A DNA stretch of 60,954 bases from an uncultured Oscillospiraceae bacterium. GTDB lineage: Bacteria > Bacillota > Clostridia > Oscillospirales > Ruminococcaceae. Positions 8,729-16,936 of this stretch are shown one piece after another. The stretch's first letter is position 1; the number at the start of each line of letters is the position of its first letter. Under the pieces are notes generated by a model, which had not been told where the DNA came from, did no database searches, and was given only the letters and a program-made list of their open reading frames with translations. The stretch is taken from NCBI GenBank assembly GCA_910587135.1, contig CAJULF010000013.1, positions 1 through 60,954 of the forward strand. Direction: 5' to 3'. Position numbers and translations under genes: made by a program.

Positions 8729-10075
8729 ATGTTTAATAAAATACTTATAGCCAACCGCGGCGAGATTGCCATAAGGATAATGCGCGCCTGCCGTGAGCTT
8801 GGCATAAAAACCGTCGCGGTGTACTCCACGGCGGATAAGTCGGCGCTGCACGCGCAGATAGCGGACGAGGCGATATGCATAGGTCCCGCAGCGAGCAAGG
8901 ACAGTTACCTTAACACAAAGTCCATCATCGCCGCATGCGAGATAACCAATGCCGAGGCAATTCACCCCGGATTCGGCTTTTTGTCCGAAAACGCGGATTT
9001 CGCGCGGCTTTGCGAAAAATGCGGGCTGACATTTATAGGTCCTCCCCCCGAGGTCATGGAAGCGATGGGCGATAAAGCCAACGCCAAGCGCACCATGATA
9101 TCCGCGGGCGTTCCTGTTGTCCCGGGGTCGGACGGCGCGGTGAAAACGCCGGACGATGCAAGGGAGATATGCCGTGAGATCGGATATCCCGTTATGGTAA
9201 AGGCAAGCGCGGGCGGCGGCGGGCGCGGTATCCGTCTTGTGCAGACCGAGGAGGAGCTGGAAAACGGCTATATCGCCGCCCAGCAGGAGGCGCTGCAATT
9301 TTTCGGAAACGACGAGGTATACATTGAGAAGTTCATACAAAATCCGCGTCATATCGAGATACAGCTGCTGGCGGACAATTACGGAAACGTTGTTCATCTC
9401 GGAGAACGTGACTGCTCGCTTCAGCGCCGCAATCAGAAGCTGTTGGAGGAAAGTCCGAGTCCCATAATGACCGACGAGCTTCGCGCAAGAATGGGCGAGG
9501 CTGCGGTGAACGCTGCTAAGGTAAGCGGCTACCGCAACGCGGGAACTATCGAGTTCCTGGTGGAAAACGACAATTTCTACTTTATGGAGATGAATACCCG
9601 TATCCAGGTGGAGCACCCCGTGACCGAGCTTGTTACCGGAATAGACCTGGTAAAGGCGCAGATAAGGATAGCTGCGGGGGAAAAGCTCTGGTTCGGGCAG
9701 GATGACGTGAACATTACGGGACACGCCATAGAGTGCCGCATAAACGCGGAGGATCCGCGGCATAATTTCCGTCCCTCTCCCGGCGTTATCAAGGCTATCC
9801 ATGTTCCGGGGGGCTTCAACGTGCGCATTGACAGCGCGGTGTACGCGGGATACGAGGTCACTCCCTATTATGACAGCATGATAGCCAAAATGCTGGTCAA
9901 GGCTCCCACAAGAGCGGAGGCGATCATGAAAATGCGTGTTGCGCTGGCGGAGTTTATCATCGAGGGAGTGGAGACCAACGTGGATTTCCAGCTTGCGCTG
10001 CTTAAGGACGAGGACTTTGAAAAGGGCGAGTTCGACATAGGCTTTCTTAACAGAAAAAATGTGATGGGAGATTGA
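8729..10075 (+). CDS. accC: Biotin carboxylase subunit of acetyl-CoA carboxylase
   Basis: The ATP-grasp enzyme that carboxylates biotin on AccB. Landmarks are MFNKILIANRGEIA at the N-terminus, the glycine loop KASAGGGGRG, HIEIQLLAD, and the active-site EMNTRIQVEHPVTE. I place the start at the ATG at 8729 (448 residues) because it begins exactly like known AccC proteins. The frame is open back to 8669, which would add 20 residues without family support; a GGATGAGG stretch just before 8669 leaves some doubt. The GGGG at 8713 is a weak ribosome site for 8729. Confidence 0.92.
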   Translation: MFNKILIANRGEIAIRIMRACRELGIKTVAVYSTADKSALHAQIADEAICIGPAASKDSYLNTKSIIAACEITNAEAIHPGFGFLSENADFARLCEKCGLTFIGPPPEVMEAMGDKANAKRTMISAGVPVVPGSDGAVKTPDDAREICREIGYPVMVKASAGGGGRGIRLVQTEEELENGYIAAQQEALQFFGNDEVYIEKFIQNPRHIEIQLLADNYGNVVHLGERDCSLQRRNQKLLEESPSPIMTDELRARMGEAAVNAAKVSGYRNAGTIEFLVENDNFYFMEMNTRIQVEHPVTELVTGIDLVKAQIRIAAGEKLWFGQDDVNITGHAIECRINAEDPRHNFRPSPGVIKAIHVPGGFNVRIDSAVYAGYEVTPYYDSMIAKMLVKAPTRAEAIMKMRVALAEFIIEGVETNVDFQLALLKDEDFEKGEFDIGFLNRKNVMGD

Positions 10076-10076
10076 A

Positions 10077-10970
10077 ATGGCGTTAGAGGATTTATTTAAG
10101 GTCGTCAAGGACAGGTTTACGGACGTTACCCAGTCCGTAACGTCACAGTCCGCGGTTCAGAGAGATATGGAAATTCCCGAGGATCTGCTGTTCAAATGTC
10201 CCCGCTGCGGAAACGTAATGTACAACGAGGAGTTCTGCCGCGCCATGAAGGTCTGCACAAAGTGCGGCTATCACGCGCGCCTAACGTGGAAGGAGCGGCT
10301 GGAGCTCACCGCGGATAAGGGCAGCTTCAGAGAGCTGGACGAAAATCTGCGTTCGCTCAATCCGATAGGCTTTCCGCGATATGAGGATAAAATTAAATCA
10401 ATGCAGGAGCAGTGCGGAATGAACGATGCCATCAAAACGGGCGAGTGCACGATCCGCGGCTATCGCTGCGTTATCGGTATAATGGACAGCCACTTTTTTA
10501 TGGCGAGCATGGGCAGCGTTGTCGGGGAAAAGATCACACGCGCTTTTGAGTACGCCATTGAGCGCAAGCTTCCGGTGGTTATGTTCTGCGCGTCGGGAGG
10601 AGCGCGTATGCAGGAGGGGATAATTTCCCTTATGCAGATGGCTAAGACAAGCGGCGCGGTAAAGCGGCACAGCGACGCGGGCGGTCTTTATATCTCGGTG
10701 CTGACAGATCCTACCACGGGCGGGGTCACCGCCTCCTTTGCAAGCCTTGGGGACGTTATAATCGCCGAGCCGAGGGTACTTATAGGTTTCGCGGGACGGC
10801 GGGTTATCCAGGATACCATACGCCAGCGGCTGCCCGACGACTTCCAGTCGGCGGAATTCCAGCTTGAATGCGGTTTCGCGGATATGATAGTGGAGCGCGG
10901 AATGATGAGAAAGCGGGTATCCAACATACTTAAGCTCCACGGATTTCCAAAGGAGGTGGCGGGGAAATGA
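10077..10970 (+). CDS. accD: Acetyl-CoA carboxylase carboxyltransferase subunit beta
   Basis: A 297-residue subunit that, with AccA, transfers the carboxyl group to acetyl-CoA to give malonyl-CoA. A four-cysteine zinc ribbon (CPRCG near residue 39 and CTKCG near 61) precedes the crotonase-fold core with ASGGARMQEG and GGVTASFA. A GGGAG ribosome site overlaps the end of accC. The stop overlaps the accA start (ATGA), which should couple production of the two halves of the transferase. Confidence 0.95.
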   Translation: MALEDLFKVVKDRFTDVTQSVTSQSAVQRDMEIPEDLLFKCPRCGNVMYNEEFCRAMKVCTKCGYHARLTWKERLELTADKGSFRELDENLRSLNPIGFPRYEDKIKSMQEQCGMNDAIKTGECTIRGYRCVIGIMDSHFFMASMGSVVGEKITRAFEYAIERKLPVVMFCASGGARMQEGIISLMQMAKTSGAVKRHSDAGGLYISVLTDPTTGGVTASFASLGDVIIAEPRVLIGFAGRRVIQDTIRQRLPDDFQSAEFQLECGFADMIVERGMMRKRVSNILKLHGFPKEVAGK

Positions 10971-11770
10971 GCAAGCTGACAGCCTGCGAAAAGCTGGAAA
11001 TAATCCGACATAAAAACCGCCCCACCGTCAACGACTATATTCCCGCGCTGTTTACCCGATTTATGGAGTTCCACGGGGACAGACTGTACGGCGACGACGC
11101 CGCGATAATCGGGGGCATAGGCTATCTGAGCGATACCCCCGTTACAGTGCTTGCGCAGGTAAAAGGACGCAATCTTGAGGAAAACAAGCAGACGAATTTC
11201 TCAATGCCGCACCCTGAGGGATATCGTAAAGCTCTGCGGCTGGCGCGGCAGGCGGAGAAGTTCCGCCGTCCCGTGATATGCCTTGTGGATACTCCCGGGG
11301 CGTTCTGCGGCATAGAAGCTGAAAAACGCGGGCAGGGAGAGGCTATCGCCCGTAATATCGCGGAATTCATGACACTTAAAACTCCTGTTATCTCGGTCGT
11401 TCTCGGAGAGGGCGGCAGCGGGGGAGCGCTGGCTCTGGCAGTGTGCGATGAGCTTGCCATGCTGGAGAACTCTTTGTACAGCGTGATCTCTCCGCGCGGC
11501 GCGGCTTCGATACTCTGGAAGGACGCGACAAAGGAGAAGGAAGCCTGCGAGATACTTAAGATAACCGCTGAGGATCTTACAAATTTCGGGGTATGCGACA
11601 GGATAATCAATGAGCCGGAGGGCGGCGCGCATATGAGCAAGGAACAGACCGCGGACAATATCTATGAATACCTTGTTGACGCGGTACACCGGCTGAACAT
11701 GACAAATACCGACGCACTTCTGGAGCGCAGATACGGCAAGTTCAGAAAAATTGGTATGTTTACCGAATAA
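10967..11770 (+). CDS. accA: Acetyl-CoA carboxylase carboxyltransferase subunit alpha
   Basis: A 267-residue partner of AccD. MEFHGDRLYGDD, LVDTPGAFCGIEAEKRGQGEAI (split here; the first 20 residues are the hallmark) and GEGGSGGALALA are all present. It is at the short end of the family because it lacks the long N-terminal helical region of E. coli AccA, which is common in Gram-positives. AAAGGAGG is the ribosome site inside the accD end. It is the last gene transcribed from the fabH promoter before the separate acpP promoter. Confidence 0.95.
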   Translation: MSKLTACEKLEIIRHKNRPTVNDYIPALFTRFMEFHGDRLYGDDAAIIGGIGYLSDTPVTVLAQVKGRNLEENKQTNFSMPHPEGYRKALRLARQAEKFRRPVICLVDTPGAFCGIEAEKRGQGEAIARNIAEFMTLKTPVISVVLGEGGSGGALALAVCDELAMLENSLYSVISPRGAASILWKDATKEKEACEILKITAEDLTNFGVCDRIINEPEGGAHMSKEQTADNIYEYLVDAVHRLNMTNTDALLERRYGKFRKIGMFTE

Positions 11771-11809
11771 ATTTGTGCAAAATAACTGTATTTTTTTGCA
11801 TAAGAGGTA

Positions 11810-11838
11810 TTGATTATTTTAAAAGTATAGTTTATAAT
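11810..11838 (+). promoter_or_regulatory. Promoter of acpP
   Basis: TTGATT (11810-11815) and a perfect TATAAT (11833-11838) are 17 bases apart, about 50 bases before the acpP start. It gives the carrier protein, needed in large amounts, transcription independent of the enzyme operon. Confidence 0.75.
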
Positions 11839-11888
11839 ATAACATGACAGTGTTGCGAAAGCGGCAAATAAATTGGAGGTTTATTAGT

Positions 11889-12119
11889 ATGGATATTTTA
11901 GAGAAGGTTAAAAAGCTGATTTCCGAGCAGCTTGACGTTGAGGAGGCTAACATTCAGGAATCGTCCTCGATCGCGGACGATCTTGGCGCGGACTCTCTGG
12001 ACGTTGTTGACTTGGTAATGGCTATCGAGGACGAGTTCAGCATTGAGATTCCCGAGGATCAGGTTGAGAACATCAAGACCGTTGGCGATATCGTCAAGTA
12101 CATTGAGGATAATCAATAA
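11889..12119 (+). CDS. acpP: Acyl carrier protein
   Basis: A 76-residue acidic four-helix carrier that holds growing acyl chains as thioesters. The phosphopantetheine serine is S36 in GADSLD. I start it at 11889 because GGAGG sits 10 bases upstream and the product then begins like known ACPs; an upstream ATG at 11844 lies in the leader and lacks a ribosome site. It is followed directly by a strong terminator, so it closes the fatty acid region. Confidence 0.95.
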   Translation: MDILEKVKKLISEQLDVEEANIQESSSIADDLGADSLDVVDLVMAIEDEFSIEIPEDQVENIKTVGDIVKYIEDNQ

Positions 12120-12129
12120 AATCAAAGCT

Positions 12130-12161
12130 GCCCGATTTGCTTCGCAGGTCGGGCGCTTTTT
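12130..12161 (+). terminator. Terminator of acpP
   Basis: The stem GCCCGA/TCGGGC, with a loop of 13 bases, is followed by GCTTTTT, a standard Rho-independent terminator 10 bases after the acpP stop. Confidence 0.8.
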
Positions 12162-12262
12162 GCGGTATTTCCGCAGAAAATGCCTCGTCAGCCTTTTGGC
12201 GACTTTTGCCAAAAAAATATGTGAATTTTGTATAAAGTTTTTTGTTTTTTTGAAAATAACTG

Positions 12263-12291
12263 TTGAAATTTTACAAAAAGTGTGTTATAAT
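12263..12291 (+). promoter_or_regulatory. Promoter of the EAL-domain gene
   Basis: TTGAAA (12263-12268) and TATAAT (12286-12291), 17 bases apart, lead into an unusually long leader of about 170 bases before the ATG at 12469. Confidence 0.75.
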
Positions 12292-12330
12292 AAAATCGGA
12301 TTTAATTTGAACATATGCTGTTAAATTTTA

Positions 12331-12420
12331 GCAGTGTTATGTTTAATACCACGTACGCCGTTAAAGCAAGCGCTTTTTCAAAAGAGTGTTTGCTTTAACG
12401 TATGGATTTGCGGCATAACA
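12331..12420 (+). promoter_or_regulatory. Nested hairpin leader upstream of the EAL gene
   Basis: The 349-base gap between acpP and the next gene contains, besides terminator and promoter, a folded leader. Its core is CGTTAAAGCAA (12359-12369) pairing perfectly with TTGCTTTAACG (12390-12400), continuing inward as CTTTT/AAAAG with few mismatches. An outer helix TGTTATG (12335-12341) pairs with CATAACA (12414-12420). I compared it with the c-di-GMP-I and c-di-GMP-II riboswitch cores from memory and saw no match, so the ligand, if any, is unknown. Confidence 0.55.
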
Positions 12421-12468
12421 ACGCATAGTCAAACGCGTATTTCAGCTTTAAGAAAGGTTGTGCGGTCA

Positions 12469-13869
12469 ATGAAGATTGTAATTACGGTTCTTGCAATAGC
12501 GCTTATTCTGGTTGCTGTCGCCTTGCTTATTTCAATCAGGCGTATCAAAATTTTAGAGAAAGGTTTCAAAAGAGCTGATGAAACCGATAAAATGACCGGA
12601 CTACTCAATCGCGACGGTTTTATGGAGCAGGGGCAACTTGCGCTCAAGTCTGCCCAAAACAGCGGTGAGCTGATGGCTTTGATTGTGTTTGACGTGGAGG
12701 AGCTTGGACGCATAAACACATTTTTCGGCACGGACGCGGGCGACGAGGTTGTGAAAGCTTTTGCTTTTGCCGCTAAAGCTGCTGCGGGAAAAAACGGGAT
12801 CGCGGGACGTGTCAATACCGATGACTTCGCGCTGCTGACGTTCTGTTCTGGAGAAGCCGAGGCGCAGGAGATCGCCGACAAATTCAGAACAGCGGTAATG
12901 GGGTGTCTGAACAGCGATACGCTGCGTGAAAGTGTGAATTTTTTCGCGGGAGTGTGTGATTTCGACGGTCACGACGACATCTATACAATGTATAACAAGG
13001 CTTCCTTATGCCTGTTTACAAAGGATAGCAACAAGCGTGTGAATTATTTCACGCGTGATATGGAAAACAGTATGGTGGAAAAGGAACTGCTGCGCTCCGA
13101 AATGATGACGGCTTTGGAAACGGGTCAGTTTGAACTGTACTATCAGCCGAAGATATCCTTTAAAACAGGGGAGATACGCGGTCTTGAGGCGCTGATACGC
13201 TGGCATCACCCCACAAAGGGATTTGTTCCGCCGAGCGATTTTATCCCACTTGCAGAGAAATCGGGCATTATCACAAAGATAGACGAGTGGGGACTGTTCA
13301 CCGCCTGCCGCCAGAGCAAGGCTTGGCAGGACAAGGGAATGCGCCCCGTGAAGATATCCGTGAATATGTCTCAGGCGCAGTTTTACCGCACCGATGTTTA
13401 TGCAACGATTTCCGCTGCTCTTGCTGAAACCAAGCTTGACCCGAAGTGGCTTGAGGTGGAGGTTACGGAAACCATGGCTATGCAGGATATCGACCGTACA
13501 ATAAATGTTCTGGGGAAGATACGCGATTTGGGTGTCAGCGTTTCCATGGACGATTTCGGCAGCGGGTATTCCTCGCTGTCCTCACTGAAAACGCTTCCGC
13601 TGGACATTCTGAAAATCGACCGCAGTTTAGTCTGCGATCTTGATGAGAACAAGGTGTCAAAGAAGATAACCAACGCCATTGTGGAGCTTGGAAAGGCTAT
13701 GGAGCTGGTAGTGCTCGCGGAAGGTGTAGAAACTCGCGGTCAGATTGATTTTCTGACGGAGATCGGATGCGACCTCGCGCAGGGGTATTTTTACAGCAAG
13801 CCGTGTCCCGCAAAGGATATAGAGGCGCTTTTGGTAATGCCTTTGATTGGGCAGCCGATCGTTAAATGA
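12469..13869 (+). CDS. Cyclic-di-GMP phosphodiesterase, degenerate GGDEF plus EAL
   Basis: A 466-residue protein with one N-terminal membrane helix (about residues 2-23), a GGDEF-fold domain (about 40-195) and an EAL domain (about 205-455). The cyclase signature is degraded to RVNTDDF at 114-120, so cyclase activity is unlikely. The hydrolase residues are present: EAL 240-242, EVTET 331-335, DDFG 361-364, K382, E418 in AEGVET and Q438 in AQGY. The likely job is to cleave c-di-GMP at the membrane, with the GGDEF domain as sensor. I start at 12469 because AAGAAAGG lies 12 bases upstream and the membrane helix then begins; an open frame to 12334 runs through the folded leader. Confidence 0.88.
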   Translation: MKIVITVLAIALILVAVALLISIRRIKILEKGFKRADETDKMTGLLNRDGFMEQGQLALKSAQNSGELMALIVFDVEELGRINTFFGTDAGDEVVKAFAFAAKAAAGKNGIAGRVNTDDFALLTFCSGEAEAQEIADKFRTAVMGCLNSDTLRESVNFFAGVCDFDGHDDIYTMYNKASLCLFTKDSNKRVNYFTRDMENSMVEKELLRSEMMTALETGQFELYYQPKISFKTGEIRGLEALIRWHHPTKGFVPPSDFIPLAEKSGIITKIDEWGLFTACRQSKAWQDKGMRPVKISVNMSQAQFYRTDVYATISAALAETKLDPKWLEVEVTETMAMQDIDRTINVLGKIRDLGVSVSMDDFGSGYSSLSSLKTLPLDILKIDRSLVCDLDENKVSKKITNAIVELGKAMELVVLAEGVETRGQIDFLTEIGCDLAQGYFYSKPCPAKDIEALLVMPLIGQPIVK

Positions 13870-13896
13870 TTTTCTGGATAATTTACAATTATTATC

Positions 13897-13930
13897 AGAC
13901 AACCGAATTTTTTCGGTTGTCTGAGTTTTT
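13897..13930 (+). terminator. Terminator T1 of the EAL gene
   Basis: A perfect hairpin with arms AGACAACCGAA and TTCGGTTGTCT around a T-rich loop (13897-13923), followed by AGTTTTT. The same 27 bases recur exactly at 14118-14144, on the other side of a family B repeat. Confidence 0.85.
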
Positions 13931-14117
13931 AGAAAAAGCTTACATGCCACGCAGTGTCGGCGCATTAAATTTCAAAAAGTCGCGCGTTTGCGAACGCAAA
14001 CGCGCGCGGTTTCCGCTAAGCATGCGGAGCGGAACGAAGTGAAGCGGAGTATGATTAGCGGAAATTTTGAAATTTTTTTAAATAATTAGCCCTATGTCAA
14101 CCTTTATATACAGTCTG
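13924..14117 (+). repeat. Family B structured repeat, full copy B1 (194 bp)
   Basis: This copy lies between two identical terminators 3' of the EAL gene. It shows the family layout: a start AG...TTTTTAGAAAAAGC, TGTCGGCGCATTAAATTTC, then a perfect hairpin CGCGCGTTTGCG/CGCAAACGCGCG, a second helix CCGCTAAGCAT/ATGATTAGCGG, a closing arm AATTTTGAAATTT, and the tail GTCAACCTTTATATACAGTC. No ORF of note. It accounts for most of the gap between the EAL gene and the pgk promoter. Confidence 0.85.
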
Positions 14118-14151
14118 AGACAACCGAATTTTTTCGGTTGTCTGCTTTTGT
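14118..14151 (+). terminator. Terminator T2, duplicate of T1
   Basis: The 27-base hairpin of T1 is repeated here without a single change, followed by CTTTTGTTTT. Two identical terminators 194 bases apart around a repeat suggest that the terminator was duplicated when the repeat arrived. Confidence 0.85.
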
Positions 14152-14236
14152 TTTGACTTTTCGGAAAAGGGTTTTGTCGACTTAAAGGGGTTATCAACTT
14201 ATTCCAAGAATTTTAGCAGAAAATATGAAAAACCAC

Positions 14237-14265
14237 TTGCAAAATTTTCAAAAATATTGTACAAT
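14237..14265 (+). promoter_or_regulatory. Promoter of pgk
   Basis: TTGCAA (14237-14242) and TACAAT (14260-14265) are 17 bases apart, about 75 bases before the pgk start. It should drive the pgk-tpiA-gpmI cluster. Confidence 0.65.
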
Positions 14266-14340
14266 ATATTGTGTAGACAGTAGGGGCAAAATACCCATAC
14301 AAAACTGTAAAAATTTTATTTACGAAAGGAAATAAAAACT

Positions 14341-15561
14341 ATGAGCAAGCTTAACAAGAAGAATGTGGAAGACCTGTCCGTAAAGGGCAAGAAGGTGCTG
14401 GTGCGCGTTGACTTCAACGTTCCGCTTAAGGACGGAAAAATCACTAACGACAACAGAATCACCGCGGCTCTGCCCACCATCAATAAGCTGACGGAGAACG
14501 GTGCAAAGGTCGTACTTTGTTCTCACCTCGGCAAGCCCAAGAACGGTCCCGAGGCTAAGTTCTCGCTTAAACCCGCGGCGGACAGACTCGCTGAGCTGGT
14601 TTCCGCTAAGGTAACCTTAGCTCCCGACGACAATGTTGTAGGCGATAATGCTAAGGCTGCTGTTGCGGCTATGAATGAGGGCGAGATCGTTGTTCTTGAG
14701 AACACCCGTTTCCGCGGCGCGGATGAAACCAAGAACGGCGAGGGCTTCTCCAAAGAGCTTGCCGATCTGGTAGGCGGCGAGGTTTTTGTTATGGACGCTT
14801 TCGGTTCTTCCCACAGAGCACATGCTTCTACCGTGGGAGTTACCAAGTTTGTTAAGGAGACTGCGGTCGGCTATCTGATGAACAAGGAGATTGAGTTCCT
14901 CGGGAACGCGGTTGAATCCCCCGTTCGTCCTTTCGTGGCGGTTCTCGGCGGCGCAAAGGTTGCGGATAAGCTGAACGTTATCTCAAATCTGCTCGAAAAG
15001 TGCGATACGCTGATTATCGGCGGTGGCATGGCTTACACATTCCTGAAGGCTAAGGGCTATGAGGTAGGTACTTCTCTGGTTGATAACGAAAAGATCGACT
15101 ACTGCAAGGAAATGATCGCAAAGGCGGAGAAGAACGGCAAGCAGCTGCTTCTGCCCGTTGATACCACTGTTGCCAAGGCGTTCCCCGATCCTATTGACGC
15201 TGAGATCGAGGTAAGCGTGGTTGATTCCGATGAAATACCTGCAGATATGATGGGTCTGGATATCGGTCCTAAGACAATGGAGCTTTTTGCTGAGGCTGCA
15301 AAGTCTGCAAAGACGGTCGTATGGAACGGTCCTATGGGAGTTTTTGAGAACCCCGTTCTCGCAAAGGGAACTATCGCGGTTGCCAAGGCTATGGCTGAAG
15401 CTGACGCGACCACTATTATAGGCGGCGGCGATTCTGCGGCGGCTGTCGTACAGCTCGGCTTTGCGGATAAGATGAGCCACATTTCCACCGGCGGTGGCGC
15501 TTCTCTTGAATACCTCGAGGGTAAGGGTCTGCCCGGCATCGACGCTATCCAGGACAAGTAA
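14341..15561 (+). CDS. pgk: Phosphoglycerate kinase
   Basis: A 406-residue glycolytic kinase that makes ATP from 1,3-bisphosphoglycerate. VLVRVDFNVPLKDGKI, RFRGADETKN, the interdomain LGGAKVADKL and the nucleotide-binding GGGDSAAAV near the C-terminus are all in place, and the length is typical. A GAAAGGAAA ribosome site precedes the ATG. Its codon choice is more biased than its neighbours, as expected for a highly expressed gene. Confidence 0.97.
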   Translation: MSKLNKKNVEDLSVKGKKVLVRVDFNVPLKDGKITNDNRITAALPTINKLTENGAKVVLCSHLGKPKNGPEAKFSLKPAADRLAELVSAKVTLAPDDNVVGDNAKAAVAAMNEGEIVVLENTRFRGADETKNGEGFSKELADLVGGEVFVMDAFGSSHRAHASTVGVTKFVKETAVGYLMNKEIEFLGNAVESPVRPFVAVLGGAKVADKLNVISNLLEKCDTLIIGGGMAYTFLKAKGYEVGTSLVDNEKIDYCKEMIAKAEKNGKQLLLPVDTTVAKAFPDPIDAEIEVSVVDSDEIPADMMGLDIGPKTMELFAEAAKSAKTVVWNGPMGVFENPVLAKGTIAVAKAMAEADATTIIGGGDSAAAVVQLGFADKMSHISTGGGASLEYLEGKGLPGIDAIQDK

Positions 15562-15572
15562 TCGGTTATAAT

Positions 15573-15600
15573 ATAGGGCAGAGTTTTCTGCCCTATTAGA
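15573..15600 (+). terminator. Hairpin between pgk and tpiA
   Basis: ATAGGGCAG/CTGCCCTAT (15573-15596) forms a clean stem 12 bases after the pgk stop but lacks a U-run. It may be a partial terminator or an mRNA stabiliser that lets pgk exceed the downstream genes. Confidence 0.5.
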
Positions 15601-15733
15601 TGTTAGAGGTTGGAAGTATGAGCGTATCCACGCTGTATGCGGCACGGCCGGACGGTTCATTTTCACGCTCACGGAGGGATTTCGCGGGTCAAATAAATGA
15701 ATCGGGGCTTTGCGTGATGTGAAAAGGAGAATT

Positions 15734-16915
15734 ATGGAGCTTAACAAGGAAAAAATAACCCTTATAGCCGATTGCGAAGTAACAGACAAATCCAAAACTG
15801 CGGGCGGTGCTGTCGTGCGCACCTCTAAATTCTGCGCGGATATTTCGGAATGCGATTTTGAAGGCTCATGCTTTGTGCAGACAAATCTTTGTGCGACGTT
15901 TAAGTGCTCTGATATGAGCGGTGATTACTTTGAGGAGGTCGACCTGTCGGGCGCGGGGTTTGAGCGCTCCGACGTCAGCGGCGCGGAGTTTAACGAAGTC
16001 AATCTTTCCGGAGCGGCAATAATCGACAGCGATATGTCGGGGATCGAGATCAGCGGCTGCAAGCTGGACGGAATGACGATTGATGGATTCAATGTGCGGG
16101 AGCTTATTGAATTTTACAAGAAAAACCATAAGGAGAATTTTGATATGAAGAAGAATGTAAGAAAAGCGGTTATCGCGGGCAACTGGAAAATGAACAAGAC
16201 CCGCCCCGAGGCTAAAGCGCTTCTGGAGGAGCTTAAGGGCAAGGTGTCCGACCCCGGCTGCGAGGTTATCGCCTGCGTACCCTTTACCAATCTGGAAACT
16301 GCCATCGAGGCAACAAAGGGCACTCCCATCAAGGTAGGCGCTCAGAACTGCCACTTTGAGAAGAGCGGCGCTTTCACGGGCGAGATATCCGCGGATATGT
16401 TGGTCGAGATGGGCGTTGAGTATGTAGTGCTCGGTCACTCCGAGCGCAGGCAGTATTTCGGCGAGACCGACGAGACCGTCAACAAGAGAACAAGAGCGGC
16501 TCTGGCGGCGGGCTTAAAGCCCATTGTATGCGTTGGCGAGCTGCTTTGGGAACGCGAGTGCAATATTACCGAGGAGGTCATTGCGCGCCAGATCAAGCTG
16601 GACTTCTACGCTGTTTCCGCGGAGGAACTCAAAAAGTGCATTATCGCTTATGAGCCTGTATGGGCTATCGGCACGGGCAAGACCGCTACCGCCGATCAGG
16701 CGGAGGAAGTCTGCGCGTTTATCCGCGCTACTCTCGCAAAGCTGTACGGCGCTGACGCTGCCGAGGCTGTAACGATTCAGTACGGTGGGTCTATGAACGC
16801 GGGCAATGCCGAGGAGCTGCTCTCCAAGGTGAACGTTGACGGCGGGCTTATCGGCGGCGCTTCCCTTAAGGCTGCTGATTTCAACACCATCATCGAGGCG
16901 GCTACAAAGGGTTAA
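15734..16915 (+). CDS. tpiA: Pentapeptide-repeat domain fused to triosephosphate isomerase
   Basis: One uninterrupted frame encodes about 137 residues rich in pentapeptide-like units (CDFEG, VDLSGAGF, SDVSGAEF, VNLSGAAI) followed by a complete 256-residue TPI. The TPI part begins at an internal ATG at 16145 with its own AAGGAG 9 bases upstream. It contains NWKMNKTR (catalytic lysine), LGHSERR (histidine), AYEPVWAIGTG (glutamate) and the phosphate loop GGSMNAGN. The upstream ATG at 15734 also has an AAGGAG. So the locus can make a long fusion, a separate TPI, or both. The codons between the two parts (KNHKENFD then M) contain no stop. Confidence 0.9.
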   Translation: MELNKEKITLIADCEVTDKSKTAGGAVVRTSKFCADISECDFEGSCFVQTNLCATFKCSDMSGDYFEEVDLSGAGFERSDVSGAEFNEVNLSGAAIIDSDMSGIEISGCKLDGMTIDGFNVRELIEFYKKNHKENFDMKKNVRKAVIAGNWKMNKTRPEAKALLEELKGKVSDPGCEVIACVPFTNLETAIEATKGTPIKVGAQNCHFEKSGAFTGEISADMLVEMGVEYVVLGHSERRQYFGETDETVNKRTRAALAAGLKPIVCVGELLWERECNITEEVIARQIKLDFYAVSAEELKKCIIAYEPVWAIGTGKTATADQAEEVCAFIRATLAKLYGADAAEAVTIQYGGSMNAGNAEELLSKVNVDGGLIGGASLKAADFNTIIEAATKG

Positions 16916-16936
16916 TTGTCGTCAAAGGAGAAACAA

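Noticed and set aside
8624..10108. 494-codon minus-strand frame opposite accC
   Set aside because: It is antisense to a fully conserved accC, has no family motif and no ribosome site. Codon bias of the real gene keeps the opposite frame open.
12331..12420. c-di-GMP riboswitch before the EAL gene
   Set aside because: The folded leader lacks the conserved core of either known class, so only an unassigned structured leader is reported.
13924..14117. Group II intron or retron as identity of family B
   Set aside because: No domain V-like end, no reverse transcriptase in the window and no msr/msd layout. The insertion preference is similar but the sequence features are not.
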